Origin: Vigna angularis
Taxonomy: Eukaryota > Streptophyta > Magnoliopsida > Fabales > Fabaceae
Assembly (NCBI RefSeq): GCF_016808095.1
Contig: NC_068970.1
Span: 15,854,501 to 15,918,500 of the forward strand
Length of the DNA stretch: 64,000 bases
Direction: 5' to 3'
The notes below the pieces were generated by a model that was given only the letters and a program-made list of their open reading frames with translations, made no database searches and was not told the DNA's origin. Below, one piece after another: positions 50,137-63,230 of this stretch. A program made the position numbers and the translations under genes. The number at the start of each line of letters is the position of its first letter. The stretch's first letter is position 1.

Positions 50137-51180
50137 TCGGGTGTTACTTTGTTCATATCCAGCTCTCATGGTATAAACCGAACATACTACTCCCAGTAGT
50201 AAACATCATTTCATAAGTAATGATTTCTCATATCCAATCCAACATTTCATAAAATCAACAAATCATACCCTCTTATCCACCTAACTCAATCATGTTCATT
50301 CTTTAATTATAAATTGACAATAACCCATTTTGATGTCAATACCCAAAATAAAGTAAACCTATTGCCAGATATCATACTTCATATTATAAACTCATTTTTT
50401 TTTAACAAGTATAACTCAACATATTTTCACCAATCAAAGGTCATAGATCAGCCAAAATACATCAACATGTCTTAGGAACTACATATTAAAATTTGGGCTC
50501 AATGTAGCGGTAAATATATATGAAGTCTTTACCATGATAACTTTATGCATCTACATTCAACTTGTTTTATTTTATTTTCATCCTAGTAGAGATCTTTCTT
50601 TACCCCAATTGGTCACCGGAGAGGACCCAGATGTCTGAACGCATCAAACTCACCTTCGACGCCAGCACATATGACTAGTCACAACTGACAAGACCAGGCC
50701 AAGGCTGCTCTATGATCAGGGATGTGCCAACTCAGGTTTTTAAGGTTCCTCTATCCTACCAACAAAGAAAGGCCCTCAATAATTAACAATTCATTTATTT
50801 AAATTATCTACCATGTTCTCTTATGCTCTAAATCTGAAATGCCAAATTTTAATATGTTCACTTCCTCTCACAGCAACCTCAAACAGTATCTATACATCTA
50901 TTTAATACCCATATACAAGCTATTATAGAACCCTTACTCCAGACCTTCCAACAAGATCAATTTCAGCCAACAAACTCATTCAAAATAGATTAAATTCATC
51001 ACATCACAACATGTACTATTTTACAGTTTTAGTTATAACCTCCAATATAATAAAAGTCATAAAACAGTTTCACAAGAGCACACCCGTTCAACATTCACAT
51101 GCATATATTTTTATAAAATAAATTCATACAAAAATAATTAGCTCCCCTTTACCATCAAATTAATCTTAATATAAAATTCA

Positions 51181-51525
51181 GGGGAAATAAGAAGTTGAAT
51201 CTGGCAGAGCCGGTTAGACAACTTCTCATCCTTCCAAAAATACAATATAAATAAGAAATAAAAAGTATGGGGAAATAAGAAGTTGAATCTGGCAGAGCCG
51301 GTTAGACAACTTCTAATCCTTCCAAAAATACAATGTAATTAAATAATAAGAACAATAACAGGTCTGGGGAAATAAGAAGTTGAATCTGGCAGAGCCGGTT
51401 AGACAACTTCTAATCCTTCCAAAAATAAAACGAATAAGGAAAACAATAAAAAGTATGGGGAAACAAGAAGTTGAATCTGGCAGAGCTGGTTAGACAACTT
51501 CTAATCCATCCAAAAATACAAAAAT
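51181..51525. repeat. Four-copy tandem repeat with a hairpin motif, about 90-bp period
   Basis: Copies start at about 51181, 51269, 51366 and 51457. Each has a conserved 50-bp core containing AGAAGTTG ... CAACTTCT, an 8-bp stem that could form a hairpin, joined by variable AT-rich spacers. Confidence 0.9.
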
Positions 51526-52132
51526 AAACAACTAATAACATACAAATGGCATAACATAATCAACATCATATTTTACAACTATCACACTTGGATCTAAACG
51601 TAGAAGCATGTTCTCATTCAAAATTCAAGATCATACAGAAACAAGATACTTCATATTCAAGATTGAAGATCAGACAAGAGCAAAATATTGCATATTCAAG
51701 ACTCAAGATAATACAAAACGAAATACTCAAGGTTAGCTCCCCTTACCTCTATTACAGACTTAATCTCCTCGTTCTCTGAAAACTTCCAGAATATCCCCTT
51801 TGCAACTAGAAATTCTTCCAACTCTCTTCTCTCAAAATTTTCTAAGTTTTTTGGTGTAAATTTTCAGCCTCCCCCCTTAGCTATTTATAGCAAAAAAATT
51901 TACTATTCATTTTTACTATTCATTTTAACTATTCATTTTACTATTACAAAAATAATTTTTTATTTACAATTTGATGAATTCTGATCTCTTATGACTCAAA
52001 GCTACGTGGAATACTTATCCCTTCCAAAAATATTTTTTTTCTTTTTACTATTCACGATTTACTATTCACTTTTTACTTTTTTTTTTAATCTAGTATCTGA
52101 CTTACAAATATTTTCAAGGATCTTACAAAAAC

Positions 52133-52222
52133 CATCCCAGTAACCGATTACATTTCTGGGTAACCGATTACAACATTATGCTTTCCTCTGCCTGATGTGC
52201 GTAACCGATTACGCCCTTAGTA
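52133..52222. repeat. Four TAACCGATTAC motifs
   Basis: GTAACCGATTAC or close variants occur four times within 90 bp (about 52139, 52160, 52201 and 52220). This motif is typical of legume LTR-type repeats. Confidence 0.8.
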
Positions 52223-53040
52223 ACCGATTACAGCTTTGCCATCCCAAACTCTGCACGAAGCACACACGCGGAAGTTCTCCATCTTCAACGCCTCTTCCTC
52301 ATTTAACCTCTCCTTCCCCATCTTCAACGCACATTGATTATCAACAATGAAAGCAACCACGTTCCAACATCACCACACACCATTGTCGGTTCATCATGTC
52401 TTCTGCATCAGATGCCTCAAACCTGCAAATATTAAACAAACATTGCCAACCGATACTTCAAGGGACAACTAACCTCATGAATGTGATGAAGCTATGCTCT
52501 TCAATGCACTCAACACAAGGGACATATCTCGAGCACATACAACCTCAATAAGAATTAAGTTTGAAGGACAAAGACATATATTTCACACTCCTTCATAACA
52601 GACCATCAAGCTCGCTCTTAATACACAGACCAAACATGCACCAACCTTCACATTTAAATGGTCTACAGTCTTCTTCAATCCTGTTTGAAATTCAAAGCAA
52701 ACACTGTATGGCCAGGAATCTTTCCTGTGTTGCATGTGAATGCTTTTGTGTATAGTTGTGTCAAAGCACGGAAGAAGTAGAGAACCGAATCTCTGCATTG
52801 CTAGGCTGCCACTGCCACAGTCAAAAGTCAAGGCTGCCAAACTTACAAACTTGGGCTGTCCAAGGCCTATGTGCACTCGTGAATGGAAAATTTAGCAAAG
52901 CCCGCCAGCCACAGTATATACTCCTTAGGTGTGGATTTTTTATGCATTACTACGTATTACCCATCATTGCAGTGGATGAAATATAGACTTAACATATCAG
53001 AATAAAATTGATTTTAGCACATGGTATTATCAGATTTTAT
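52223..53040. other. Segment without a recognised gene
   Basis: GC-richer than its surroundings, with short overlapping frames on both strands and no recognisable domain. Treated as transposon interior. Confidence 0.4.
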
Positions 53041-53234
53041 AAGGACAAAAGGGCCTTTTCCCTTTAAATCACTGCAAATCTTTGCAATTTAGCGAGTGAT
53101 AAAAATAACCTCCATCCCGCAAATCTTACCATTTTCATCCTCAGAAATCCACACAAGCGAACACGGTTTGTATTCAATTCATCGCTTGCAAATCCGCATG
53201 AACAGTACAATCTGTTCATGCGAACACAGCCTCA

Positions 53235-56200
53235 ATGAAAGAAACAAATTCAACCATTAAAGATTAATTAAAAATATATAAAAAGTGAACACTAAATGAA
53301 ATTTTTTGTTTTAATAAAAACTTAATTGAAAATATCCAAATTTATAAAAAATTTAATTCCTGAAACTAATTAACTATAAAATTAGATAAATTGGTTACTC
53401 AAACTAATTACATTATTAATTTGATTTAAAAAAAATTCCAAACCTTGATTTATTTGTATATTGATAGATAGATTATAAAGCCTATTTTCAAAAATGAATT
53501 TAAGTGGTTTAAGAGGGGATATACTACTATATTACCGGGTTTAAAATTAATAATTTTGGTTTCGGTTATAAATTTACTTATTAATTGTTTGTTGAAATAT
53601 TTAGAGTGTTAAATAAGAGTAAATATTTTATTTCAATATAATAATTATTCATATTTATTTTTTTATTAAAAGAAAAGTTAAAAGTAATATACAATTAATT
53701 CTAAATAAAACTTATTTTTTTTACTAGGTTAAATATGTTTTTAAGGGTTTGACATTAATATTTTGATTTCGGTTATAAATTAACTTATTGTTTGTTGAAA
53801 CTTTTACCGTCTTAAATAAGAGTGGACACTGGATTCAATATAACAAATATGCATATTTAATTTTTTATGATAAAAAAATAGTAATCTTAATATAAAGTTT
53901 TAATTGTACTAATTTTATTTTAATTTTGTTAATAATAGAAGTAATTGGACAATCTTATAAATTTATCAAATAAAATTTGTTTTTTATTTTTATTAGGTTA
54001 AATATGTTTTAATTTCTAAACTTTGAGGTAAAATTGAAATTTATTTTTAAAATACACCAAAACTAAAAAAAAAAAGTTTTGAATAGAGTTTTAAGACTTT
54101 TATGTAAATAACTATTATATATTATTGTAAGGGTTAGACGATAGGTAAATAGTGTTGAATACTTATATATTTTTAGAAATATTTTGAAAGTTTTCTTTAA
54201 AGAAAAATTAATACAAAGGCAAACTGAGCTACGTCCAATTATTCTTCATCACTTTTAAGAAATTTCATTAATCTTTTAAAAGATTATAAGCGAGTTTAAC
54301 CACTCCTAGTTTTACAAATTAACTCAACTGACGAGTTTCATTACTCTTGGTATAACTCTAATTCAATTAACTAGATTGTTTAACTTTATTGAGTTAAACT
54401 TACAAGTGTTTTGATTTACTTCTAAATCTAAAAACAATAAAGTGTTTTTAAAATATAAGTGCAAGTGTTTATTCTTTTTGAGAGGATATGAAATCACTAC
54501 AAAAATATTTGAAAACTTGTAAATTTGTTTTTCAAAGATGAAATCTAAACGATGTAAACTTAAGAGAATATTGACATCCTAAGAGCAATAATAAAATCTT
54601 GATTCTTTGTTTTCTATTCATGCAGTTCTCCTTATTTAGACTTCTTCAAAATATATATGTTACTAAAAGCATTTACTTTCGATTGGGATGTATCCTTTTT
54701 GTACGAGGTTAAATGTTATCTTGCATCTTTTAGTGCTGCGCTTGTACACAAGAGATAGACAAAAGACATAAAGGAAACATTTCAAGAATATATTTCTATC
54801 TCTTAACATTCTTATGTTTAGATACAAAACTTTTGAATAAAGTTTTATATTTAATTGATATGCACAAAAAAAAAGCACAACTCAAGACAAAAAAGTATTA
54901 TCTCATACATGTATTAAAAGTGTTAAACATTTCTTAATTGTTTAGGGAATGTACATGTAAAAGCATTTAGGCACAGCAGTAACCTTCAACGTTTAGGTAT
55001 GTTTGTTAATGTTCAATGTTTAGGATATAGTTAATGCATACATTGTTTTGCGAATTTGTCTATATGATTATATGATTTATTTGATCAAACGTTATCTTGT
55101 TAAAAATAAGATTTGTTTAGGCGATCGGTTTTAACTGTATTTTTTTAAAATTTGATACACTTTAGTGTTTAAACTTTGAAAATGAATAAATATAGTATTT
55201 TTAACTCAATTACATTAATTTTGTGTTAAATATTTTTCATACTCATATTTAAGTTATTTATACGGTTTAATATATTATTGTTTCAGTATCAGCTGAGAAA
55301 TTATTTGACACATTAAAAAAATTTAACGTAATTAAATTAAAATGATTATATCTATTATTTTTTAAATTTGAGATCAAAATTTTATATATCAATAAATTCT
55401 AGTTTCACTTTAAACTTTAATAACTAAAACCATATTTAATTTTTTATTTTAAAAACTTAAAATACTTGATATATAATTAATTTATTTTATAAACACATAT
55501 AATAATTACTACATTTTATTGCTATATTAATAACAAAATATCAATATTTTATTATACTGATTATTTATCTTAAAAGAATAGATATTGTTTAAGATCCACG
55601 TTGTAAAGAAGAAATGGTAGGTGGCATTTGGCATGAAAGTCGCGTGGGTGAGATCGAAAAGAAAAACGAAATAGAAATTGCGTGGACAGCATTGTCACGT
55701 GATTTCAACCGACACAAGATTATATGAGGATTTTGCACTTCTCAGCAACGTGGACAACATCCCTGTCTATAAGTTTTTTATACAAAATATATATTTAATC
55801 TTTAAATTTTATTATATTACAATATTATAGGTTAATTAATTAAATAATATATACTTTAAATTTGATTAATCCGTTGTGTTGGTTGATAAAATTGATTTGA
55901 TTTATATTAAAAAATTGATTTTAAAATTAATCCTTTCTAGATTAAATAGGAAACTAAATTTCCGGATGAGAATTTTATTCTTACTTCTTGAATGAGAATC
56001 TCAAAGATTAGATTCTTTAAAACTGACGAGTGTTTGCATATTTTACTTAAGGAAAAGATACTTAATACCGATTACTATTACTACAGAATATTTTAGGGAT
56101 AAAATAGTTATAATAACAAAAAATTATCTTTTATATTTTTAAAGGAAAAAAAGAGAAAAATAACAAAAGATAATGTTAAATAAGTGTAAAAAAAATTAAT

Positions 56201-57240
56201 ATTAAATTACCATGGTTCTTTACTTAAACTTTAATTAAAACATGAGGATTTAATTTTATTTTTTATAAAATTACAAACAAAAAAGTCATAGATTTGTTTA
56301 AAGAAAATAACAATTGGCAAGTCCTCCTATATAAAATGTTTCTTAAGACTATAATGGTTTTTACAATAGGAAATTGGAAATACATTTAAAATGAATAAAG
56401 ATCACCAAATGTGAATGATTTTCACAACAATAAAAAAAATAATCTGAAATCATTATTAGTTTATTTTAAAAAATATTGAACTATAATAAAAAGTCATAGC
56501 AATTCATGTTGCTACTTGCACTAATAAGTGTAATTCCTCCTAAACATTAAAATATGTTCACATGAGGCGGAACATATTTAGTGGTTATATCATGGGCAAT
56601 CGCTTGAATTTCAAGACGTTCTTCGAACCAATCATAAACTTTATTGAGATAGGTAACCCAAAGAACCGTATATGCGAATTTCATCTCCTACGGCTCAAAC
56701 AAAAATACCCCAATATTGATTGTAACAAAAACAGATATCTGTAATAGAAAGTTTGAAACTGCTTTATTTAATCCTATGATTCTAATTTTCTCTTACGATA
56801 AAAAAAGAAAAATACGAAAGCTATTCTTTTTTGTTATTGTTATAATGTCAAAATATCAAGTCGGCACACTCGTCTTTATGGTGATCTTTTAAGGCCTCTT
56901 GAATATTCTTTACTTCATTTTTTTTATTTCTATAATGTGAATTTACTCTTGGCCTTAACTTATTTTATATTTCAAAACAAAGAAAGAAGAAGAATTGATA
57001 AAGTAAAACTTTCGGGAAATGGTAAAGATGCTAATTTTAATTTATGTTTGTACAAAACAACTTTTGGGATTTTCTTTTACATCTTATTGACTTCAATTAT
57101 TTTGCTGAAATAAACCGACAATTTATTATTATAAAAATCAAAACTAAGACCAAGTGCTATATTTTGAAAAACAAAAATATTGAAACGATTTAAAAGGATA
57201 GAAAAACTACCTCAATTCTTTCATGTTACACGGAGAAGAG
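53235..57240. other. AT-rich intergenic region
   Basis: No gene is supported. An imperfect direct repeat of about 150 bp is visible (about 53553-53700 and 53755-53890, sharing TTTCGGTTATAAAT and TTAAATAAGAGT). Short open frames at 54663 and 56562 have no domain. Confidence 0.5.
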
Positions 57241-57249
57241 AGTTCTTCT

Positions 57250-57460
57250 ACTATCATGCTCGTTTTACCTTCCCATTCTTCTTTTGTCTTTCCATAACAT
57301 TTAAACTTTTCATTTCTCTTTTGTCCTTCAATAACATTTAAACAGATGTGAATATATATTTTTTAAATGGACGTCAATCCGTTAAAAGATAACTAGAGTA
57401 GATATCTGTTAACAGATGACTTGTAAATAGGGTCCACGATGTTGACATCCGTGCGTCACT
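57250..57460. repeat. Possible MULE-terminus-like sequence upstream of the PTAC3 fragment
   Basis: Contains TTTTGTCCTTCAATAA (about 57322), similar to TTTTGCCCTTCAATAA in the left TIR region of the 1478 element. It also has ATCTGTTAACAGAT and GATGTTGACATCCGT, similar to that element's internal ACGGATGTC palindromes. No complete TIR or target duplication was found, so this is suggestive only. Confidence 0.3.
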
Positions 57461-57549
57461 TTTTCAGTTCGCGGTCTGCCTTATCATCAGTGCACCACAC
57501 ACCACGCCATTACTTCAGTCGCTCGACACTGTCACCAGACAAAACCCTG

Positions 57550-58045
57550 GCGTTTCAGTTCCGGAAAAGCGGGCAAGAAGAAGAAGCAGCCGAAGGATGA
57601 CCCGAGCACGGTCGAAAACGAGCTCCGGTTCAGTTTCATGGAGGAGCTCATGGACCGGGCCCGGAACCACGACTCAAACGGCGTATTGGAAGTCATATAC
57701 GACATGATCGTCGCGAGCCTCAGCCCTGACCCTCGGTCATTTCATGGATTGATAGTGTCGCACGCCCTCAACGGCCACGAAGAAGTAATAATTTCTCTTC
57801 GACGACGCCGGAAGCCGTTTGAATTCAACTGATTATTGTTTTACGCAGATGGAATCGTTGAGAAGAGAGTTGGTTGTAGGGCTTCGACCGGTTCACGAGA
57901 CATTCATGGCATTGGTAAGGTTATTTGGGTCTAAACGTCGCGCCATTAGAGGTCTCAAAATAACTGGAGATATGCAAGACCTAAATTACGATATTCGCTA
58001 AGCTTGGATTGTTCTTATTGGTGTATTCATTTTGACTAATTGAAT
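57550..58045 (+). pseudogene. Truncated fragment resembling PTAC3 (plastid transcriptionally active chromosome 3)
   Basis: Two exon-like pieces: about 57550-57784 (including ENELRFSFMEELMDRARNHD and SPDPRSFHGLIVSHALNGHEE) and 57849-58045 (MESLRRELVVGLRPVHETFM ... YDIR, then a stop, then AWIVLI). They are joined by a 64-bp intron-like gap, 57785-57848, with GT and CAG ends. The text resembles the N-terminal third of plant pTAC3, a large PPR-containing plastid RNA-polymerase-associated protein, identified from memory. A TAA interrupts at 57999-58001 and all downstream domains are missing. The retained intron argues for a DNA-level copy, such as capture by a transposon, and not for retroposition. 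Confidence 0.6.
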
Positions 58046-58810
58046 AAACTTCTCTGCTCTTAAAACGTATAGGAGAAAGAGGTGCGAGGATAAAATGAAT
58101 TGTGCTTTATTAGTAAACTATAATAAACTTATGCACTTGAACTTTTGTAGAGGCTAGTATCTATAAATGCTAAATGTCGAAGTTTATGTTAGCTTGAGGG
58201 CCTGTATGGACGAGTGTCTTCATAAAATCTTTTAAAAGAGAAATTTAAGAAGAGGAGCATGGTTATGCAGCGTCCAGTCGAGGCCGATCGAGGCTCGAGA
58301 GCTTGGGCACGGAACTTCCTTCTACAGTATATGCACATGGAGTGTAGAGAGATTTAAAATTTTAAAAGTGATAAATAAAATTAAATTAATATAGAGTATT
58401 TTTGAAATTAAAAAAAAATAATAGGAGATGTAGAAGCACTTGGGGTGATGGAGAGAGCAACTCTCCACAAAAAATAAGCAGGAAAAATTTTGGCCCATGA
58501 AACCAAACCCACAACTCTTCAACTAAACCACATGCAATTAAAAGGCCCATTGAAAGGGCGAAATGGGCCTGAACATAATGATTATGGTTTTTGCCAAGAA
58601 CCATATCACGATGCCCACCTTCTTATGTACTCGAAGAATTGAAAATTGAAATGAAGAAAAATTTTGTTTTAAAAAAATGTATGAACTGGTAATAGATTTT
58701 AAACTGAACAAGAAATAAAGTCTATAAATTAAAGTTAGATACTTATTTCTTTATTCATTTTAAAGTCTTAACTTTACCATAGATATTTTCTCTCTTTACA
58801 TGTTATCTAT
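58046..58810. other. Intergenic, nothing recognised
   Basis: No supported coding sequence. A short GC-rich phrase with GAGGCCGATCGAGGCTCGAG lies near 58279. Confidence 0.45.
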
Positions 58811-58818
58811 CATATCAC
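58811..58818. repeat. 8-bp target site duplication, left
   Basis: CATATCAC immediately before the hAT-like terminus, identical to 60725-60732. Confidence 0.9.
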
Positions 58819-60724
58819 TAGAGGTGTCATTTGAGCCCTTGGCCCATGGGTTGACCCTAACCCCTTCTAAAATCAAGCCCCAATTTTCTAGCCCCTTAAT
58901 AGGGGGCTTTTTAAAAGCCCCAACCCCTAAAGCCTCACATAAAGTGGGTTGGGGTAGGGTTAGGATGGGGCTAGTCCCCAAACTAAATTAATTTACTTTT
59001 AATGTTTTTTTAGTTATTTCTTTTATTTACTTTACAAGTTCAATAATTTTTAAAATTTACATGATATTTAATATCTTTTTAATTAAATATAAATGTATAA
59101 ATATTTATTTTATAAAAACTTATTTAAAATAATTTTTTAATTATAAGTATATTTTAAATATATAATTTTATTATTTTGGAAAGTTAAAAAAGAAAATTTT
59201 TATTATTATTTTTATTTAAAAGAAAATGAAAAAATTTCAAAAAAGAAATTATAAAAGTAACACAGTTGAAAATTTGATTTTTCAATAATCGAATTCTGAT
59301 ATCTATATAAATATTTGAAATATTAATTATGGATAGATTTTAAATTCAAATCTACTGATTGGATGAATTTTTAATCTCGATGTAAAATTTTTATTTTTTA
59401 TAGTTTGTCATATAAAATTCTTTTGTTGAATGTTTTGTATAGATATATATACATTAAAAAATTAAACCACAAACTTTGTAAAGTTTAAAATTAATTTCAC
59501 GTAATAAAATAACTAACTTTTTAGTGAAAATCCTTGTTAGGCAAAATTCTTATGAATATCATATATGTTAGTATACAAGATCTAGATGTAATCCCAGTGG
59601 TTATAAAATCATATTTTTTTTCTAACCTTTTAGATTAAATTAATATTTTAAAATCATACTTATCTTTATCCAACAAAGATCGTTTTTATTGAATTATTTA
59701 TCATAATTGAGCCGATTGTAATAAAAAATAATTAAATAATAGATACAATATTTTTAAATAAATATAATATTATAATTTATAATACTAAAATTAAAATTAT
59801 TATTGTATTTAATTATTAACATATAAAATAAATAAAAATTATAAAAATTATAATAATAAATAAATTACATCAATGTCTCTTAATAAGAAACTAATAAAAA
59901 AGACAAATGAATATAATATAAAATATATGAAAAAGACATAAAAATATATAAATTGATGTAAATGACTAAATTATACGTTTCATAAATTTTTTTTAAAAGA
60001 ATTATATAACTTTCTAAATAATAAATATTAATTTTATTAAATTTGGAAAATTAAAAAAGTTAAAAAGTTATTAAGTCAAAATTTTAACATGTTCACACCA
60101 ATTAAAAATAATGTAATTTTGATCACAAATCTTAATCGAATGATATTGATTTAACCTAGTGACAAAATAGATTATCATCTATAAATAAATTCGTTAGTCC
60201 ATCAAAATTTTACAAATTAAATCAAATTTTTTAACTTTTAAACCTATTTTATGTGGATATCTCTAAACCGTCAAATTTACAAACCAAAATTAAGAAACCA
60301 AAATTAAGATGGAAAAATTATCAAAACAAAATTTGGAAATTAAGGAATAATTGTATAAAAAGCATTATTATTAAACTAATTAATATAGAAACAGTTATGA
60401 AGTAGAAAATTAATTTTATTGGTAAAAAAATATAATTATACATGAATCAATTATGGTTATAAGTTATTACTAATAAAGACAAAATGAAAGCTGGATAAAA
60501 AATACACATGATTTGTGATTACTTGTATGATGATATTATGTTTCTAGACTTAAATTTTGTAAAAAGGAAAGCCTATGGGCTGGCCCTGGCCTATAGGGCT
60601 TTAGGGGTTTTTAACCCTGTGAGCTTTTTTAATAAAGAGTTATTTTGGCCCTGTGGACTTTTTTGGCCCCAACCCACATGGGCTAGGGCCAAATCTTATT
60701 AAAGGGGCTCATTTGATAACTCTA
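58819..60724. mobile_element. Non-autonomous hAT-like DNA transposon
   Basis: A 1906-bp element with imperfect terminal inverted repeats, TAGAGGTGTCATTTGAGCCC on the left and TAGAGTTATCAAATGAGCCC on the right (reverse-complemented). It is flanked by a perfect 8-bp duplication CATATCAC, the size expected for hAT elements. About 160 bp at each end are GC-rich with many GGGCT/AGCCC and TTGGGGC motifs (subterminal repeats that in hATs bind transposase). The interior is AT-rich and lacks a transposase frame, so it depends on an autonomous partner. Confidence 0.85.
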
Positions 60725-60732
60725 CATATCAC
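60725..60732. repeat. 8-bp target site duplication, right
   Basis: CATATCAC immediately after the hAT-like terminus. Confidence 0.9.
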
Positions 60733-62582
60733 AAGTTTATTATTATGATTTCTTTATTAGACTAAGATTTTATGAAGTTGTTAAAGAGTAGATATGGTTC
60801 CACCAATCAATTTTTTTATTTTCGTAAGTAGTTTTATTCTTATTTATGTTTTTTTAGGTTGTATTTTGGATTATCACTTTAATTGTTAAGAGTGATTTTC
60901 CCAAGTTTGTTAGATAAAAAAAATGCTCCATTCTATGCTGTAACATCTTACTAATTTTATTAATTAGGTATTATATTTTTCTTTATCCGACACACCAAGT
61001 CTAAATTTTTCTTTTTTTTTTCTCACAAAATATATAAAGGTAAATGCGAAGATGTAAATAAAATATGATCAATAATCGAATATATTTTTTAATTATTTAA
61101 AATCTAAGCATATCCAAAATGAAATTCTTTTGTATCCTCCTATATATAAAATAACACAATACTTTACAATATAAAACTTGAAAAAAAAAACAAAAATAGT
61201 TTCTCTAAATATTAAATATTAATTTTCTCCATATGCAATATATAATATGTTATTTTAACACTTCAAAATATGAATTCAAAAATTTAAGTCATTACTTAGT
61301 AATATCAATACTTAAAATCTCATACATATCTATATATAATAAGTTTAAAGGCTAATACACTCTCTTACCTTAAGATTGTATTTAAAATTGACATTTCTTA
61401 AATATATAAAAGTATCTGAAAATATGATAAATAGGTTATATAATTTTATGTAAAAACTCCATCTTCTTAATTATCACTATCTTAAGTCATTAGTGATTGA
61501 CTTTAGCATCGAGTTCTTGACCCTATCTATCCTATCTCTGTTCACATAATGATCATATCAAAATAAAATAATATCAAGCAACCCAAATAAAAAATACAAG
61601 ATAAGCTAATGCATTTAAAAGAATAATAAAAAATAAATAAATCACATTATGAAAGGTATGAAAAAAATTCGAAAATCAAATATTTAATAAAATATCAATT
61701 AAAAGAAATAGCTTTCTTAAACTAACGTGAAGATCATGAAATTTCGTACAATTTAAAATTTATATTATTAAATTCTGTATAGTTAAAATTCATACAATTA
61801 AATCTTATATAAAATTTATTTTGTTGAATATCTTTATTGTCTTTCGAAAAATTAATGTATTGAATAGATTCGTAAAATTATACTTATTTTCAAGTTCTTA
61901 AAGTTTGGATTTTCAACATTAATCCACTAATCTTATAAGTATAATAATTTTTTCATATCATACCGTCTGCATCGTGAGTTTTAATTCATACTATTTAAAT
62001 ATTAATTGAATTGGGATAGTCTTATTTTTGGAATTTCTTTATTTCATACTTTGACAATTGAGAAACATAAAATTTAAACAGATTTAAATTTTTCTAAAAC
62101 TTGTTGAGGCAGTGAACAAGCAACACTAAAAAGAAATGCTTCTAAACAATTGAATTTTTTTTCTACCCTAATATCATATTCAACTTACTTTACAAGAATA
62201 CCAATCTCTTGAATTTTCTCTTTTCAACAATTTCAACCTGTCATCACACTTTGTCATAATAAACACAAAAAACTAGAACAACTCTGCATGCACCAGTTAG
62301 ATTTACTCCATAAGAGAAAAATATAATTGAACTTAACGTAATATGAAATTGATTGACTTGTATAGTAGAACCTGGACACCAATTGCTTATATGGCTTTGC
62401 AGTTTTAAGAGGAAAAAAATCAAGGAGATCTAATATGGAAGGAAAGAAGATTGAAAAAACCTCACTTTTGAGAATCAGAGAATGAAATAGGTTTATGTAA
62501 ACAACCTTTGTTCTTTTTTTTTAAAAAAATACTCTTTAAAACCTTTCAACTTTTTATAATATGTATCAATAAAAAAAAATAG
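60733..62582. other. AT-rich intergenic region
   Basis: No gene or structured repeat is supported. Confidence 0.5.
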
Positions 62583-63230
62583 TGTATCGTATGAAATATG
62601 GACCGAACCGTTATTGAATAAAGCCGATCGGTCTATCCGTAATTGGGCCTACAACGCTTAAAGCTATTATTGGGCCAGTGGCCCAGCAGATGATAAAATA
62701 ATCAAAGAATATCTAATTAAAGATATTGATAAGCAGGTTGAAAACAACCAACCAGATTTTTAGGTAAGTCTTGTTTATATTTTATTGGGCTTATGCCAGC
62801 TTAAGATCCATGAGACAACTTATAAATAGAGAGCCAGAGCCACAAGCCAAAAGCCACAAGCCACGAAGGCTCAATTCATATTCCAATATGTTCCACTTAC
62901 GATTCGACTCACACTTCTAAATACTCAATAGTGATAATCATTCACTAAATATTCAACCAAGAGCCGATGCTCTTCAAATCACACAACTAACTTGAGCGTC
63001 GGAATATCTTTTGCAGGTACATCCTCCCTCGTCAAGAAGGAGACCGATCGGTCACCACCAGGAGATTGAAGGTGATCGAGCGGTCCACACTCCACACTAA
63101 AGACCGAGCGGTCCACACTAAAGACCGAGCGGTTCATACTGAAGAAAGGCAGGCGATCTAGGCATTCAGAGGCAAGGAAGACATGTCAGAACAAATTAGT
63201 CTTTCGGTCCCGTAAAAATCTACCGAAACA
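62583..63230 (+). repeat. 5' LTR of an LTR retrotransposon (probably Ty3/gypsy-like)
   Basis: Starts TGTATCGTATGAAAT and ends ACCGAAACA, followed by TTTTGGAGCCCACCGTGGGA, a form typical of the primer-site region of plant gypsy or non-autonomous LTR elements. A clear TATA box (TATAAATA, 62821-62828) is followed by an AGCCACAAGCCA-rich leader. The 3' part is rich in GAGCGGTC/GATCGGTC motifs. The partner LTR would lie beyond the window. Confidence 0.7.
62821..62828 (+). promoter_or_regulatory. TATA box in the LTR
   Basis: TATAAATA about 240 bp into the LTR, in the expected U3 position, with a purine-rich start region just downstream. Confidence 0.7.

Larger units (their letters stand above)
49450..52127. 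mobile_element. LTR-like unit (possible solo LTR) beginning TGTAACACCC
   Basis: Begins TGTAACACCC, a frequent legume LTR start, and can be ended at CA 52126-52127 with a 5-bp duplication AAAAC (49445-49449 and 52128-52132). It contains two tandem-repeat blocks and ends in a TATTTATAGC-containing region. The flanking AAAAC is low complexity. Four ACCGATTAC motifs just beyond 52127 might also belong to the unit, so the right boundary is uncertain. Confidence 0.4.
48298..53234. mobile_element. Candidate non-autonomous TIR transposon with a nested LTR-type insertion
   Basis: The left end reads AGGGTGTGTTCTTTTGGGAG. The right end, reverse-complemented, reads AGGCTGTGTTCGCATGAACA. Both continue inward with GGATTTGTGTGGATTTGAGG-like and CAAATTGCCCCT/AAAGGCCCTTTT-like phrases. 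The left 420 bp also match the inverted terminus at 37520-37801. Between the ends are GC-richer non-coding segments (48800-49440 and 52250-52990) and an LTR-like unit at 49450-52127. No target duplication is evident, so pairing of the two ends is tentative. Confidence 0.4.
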
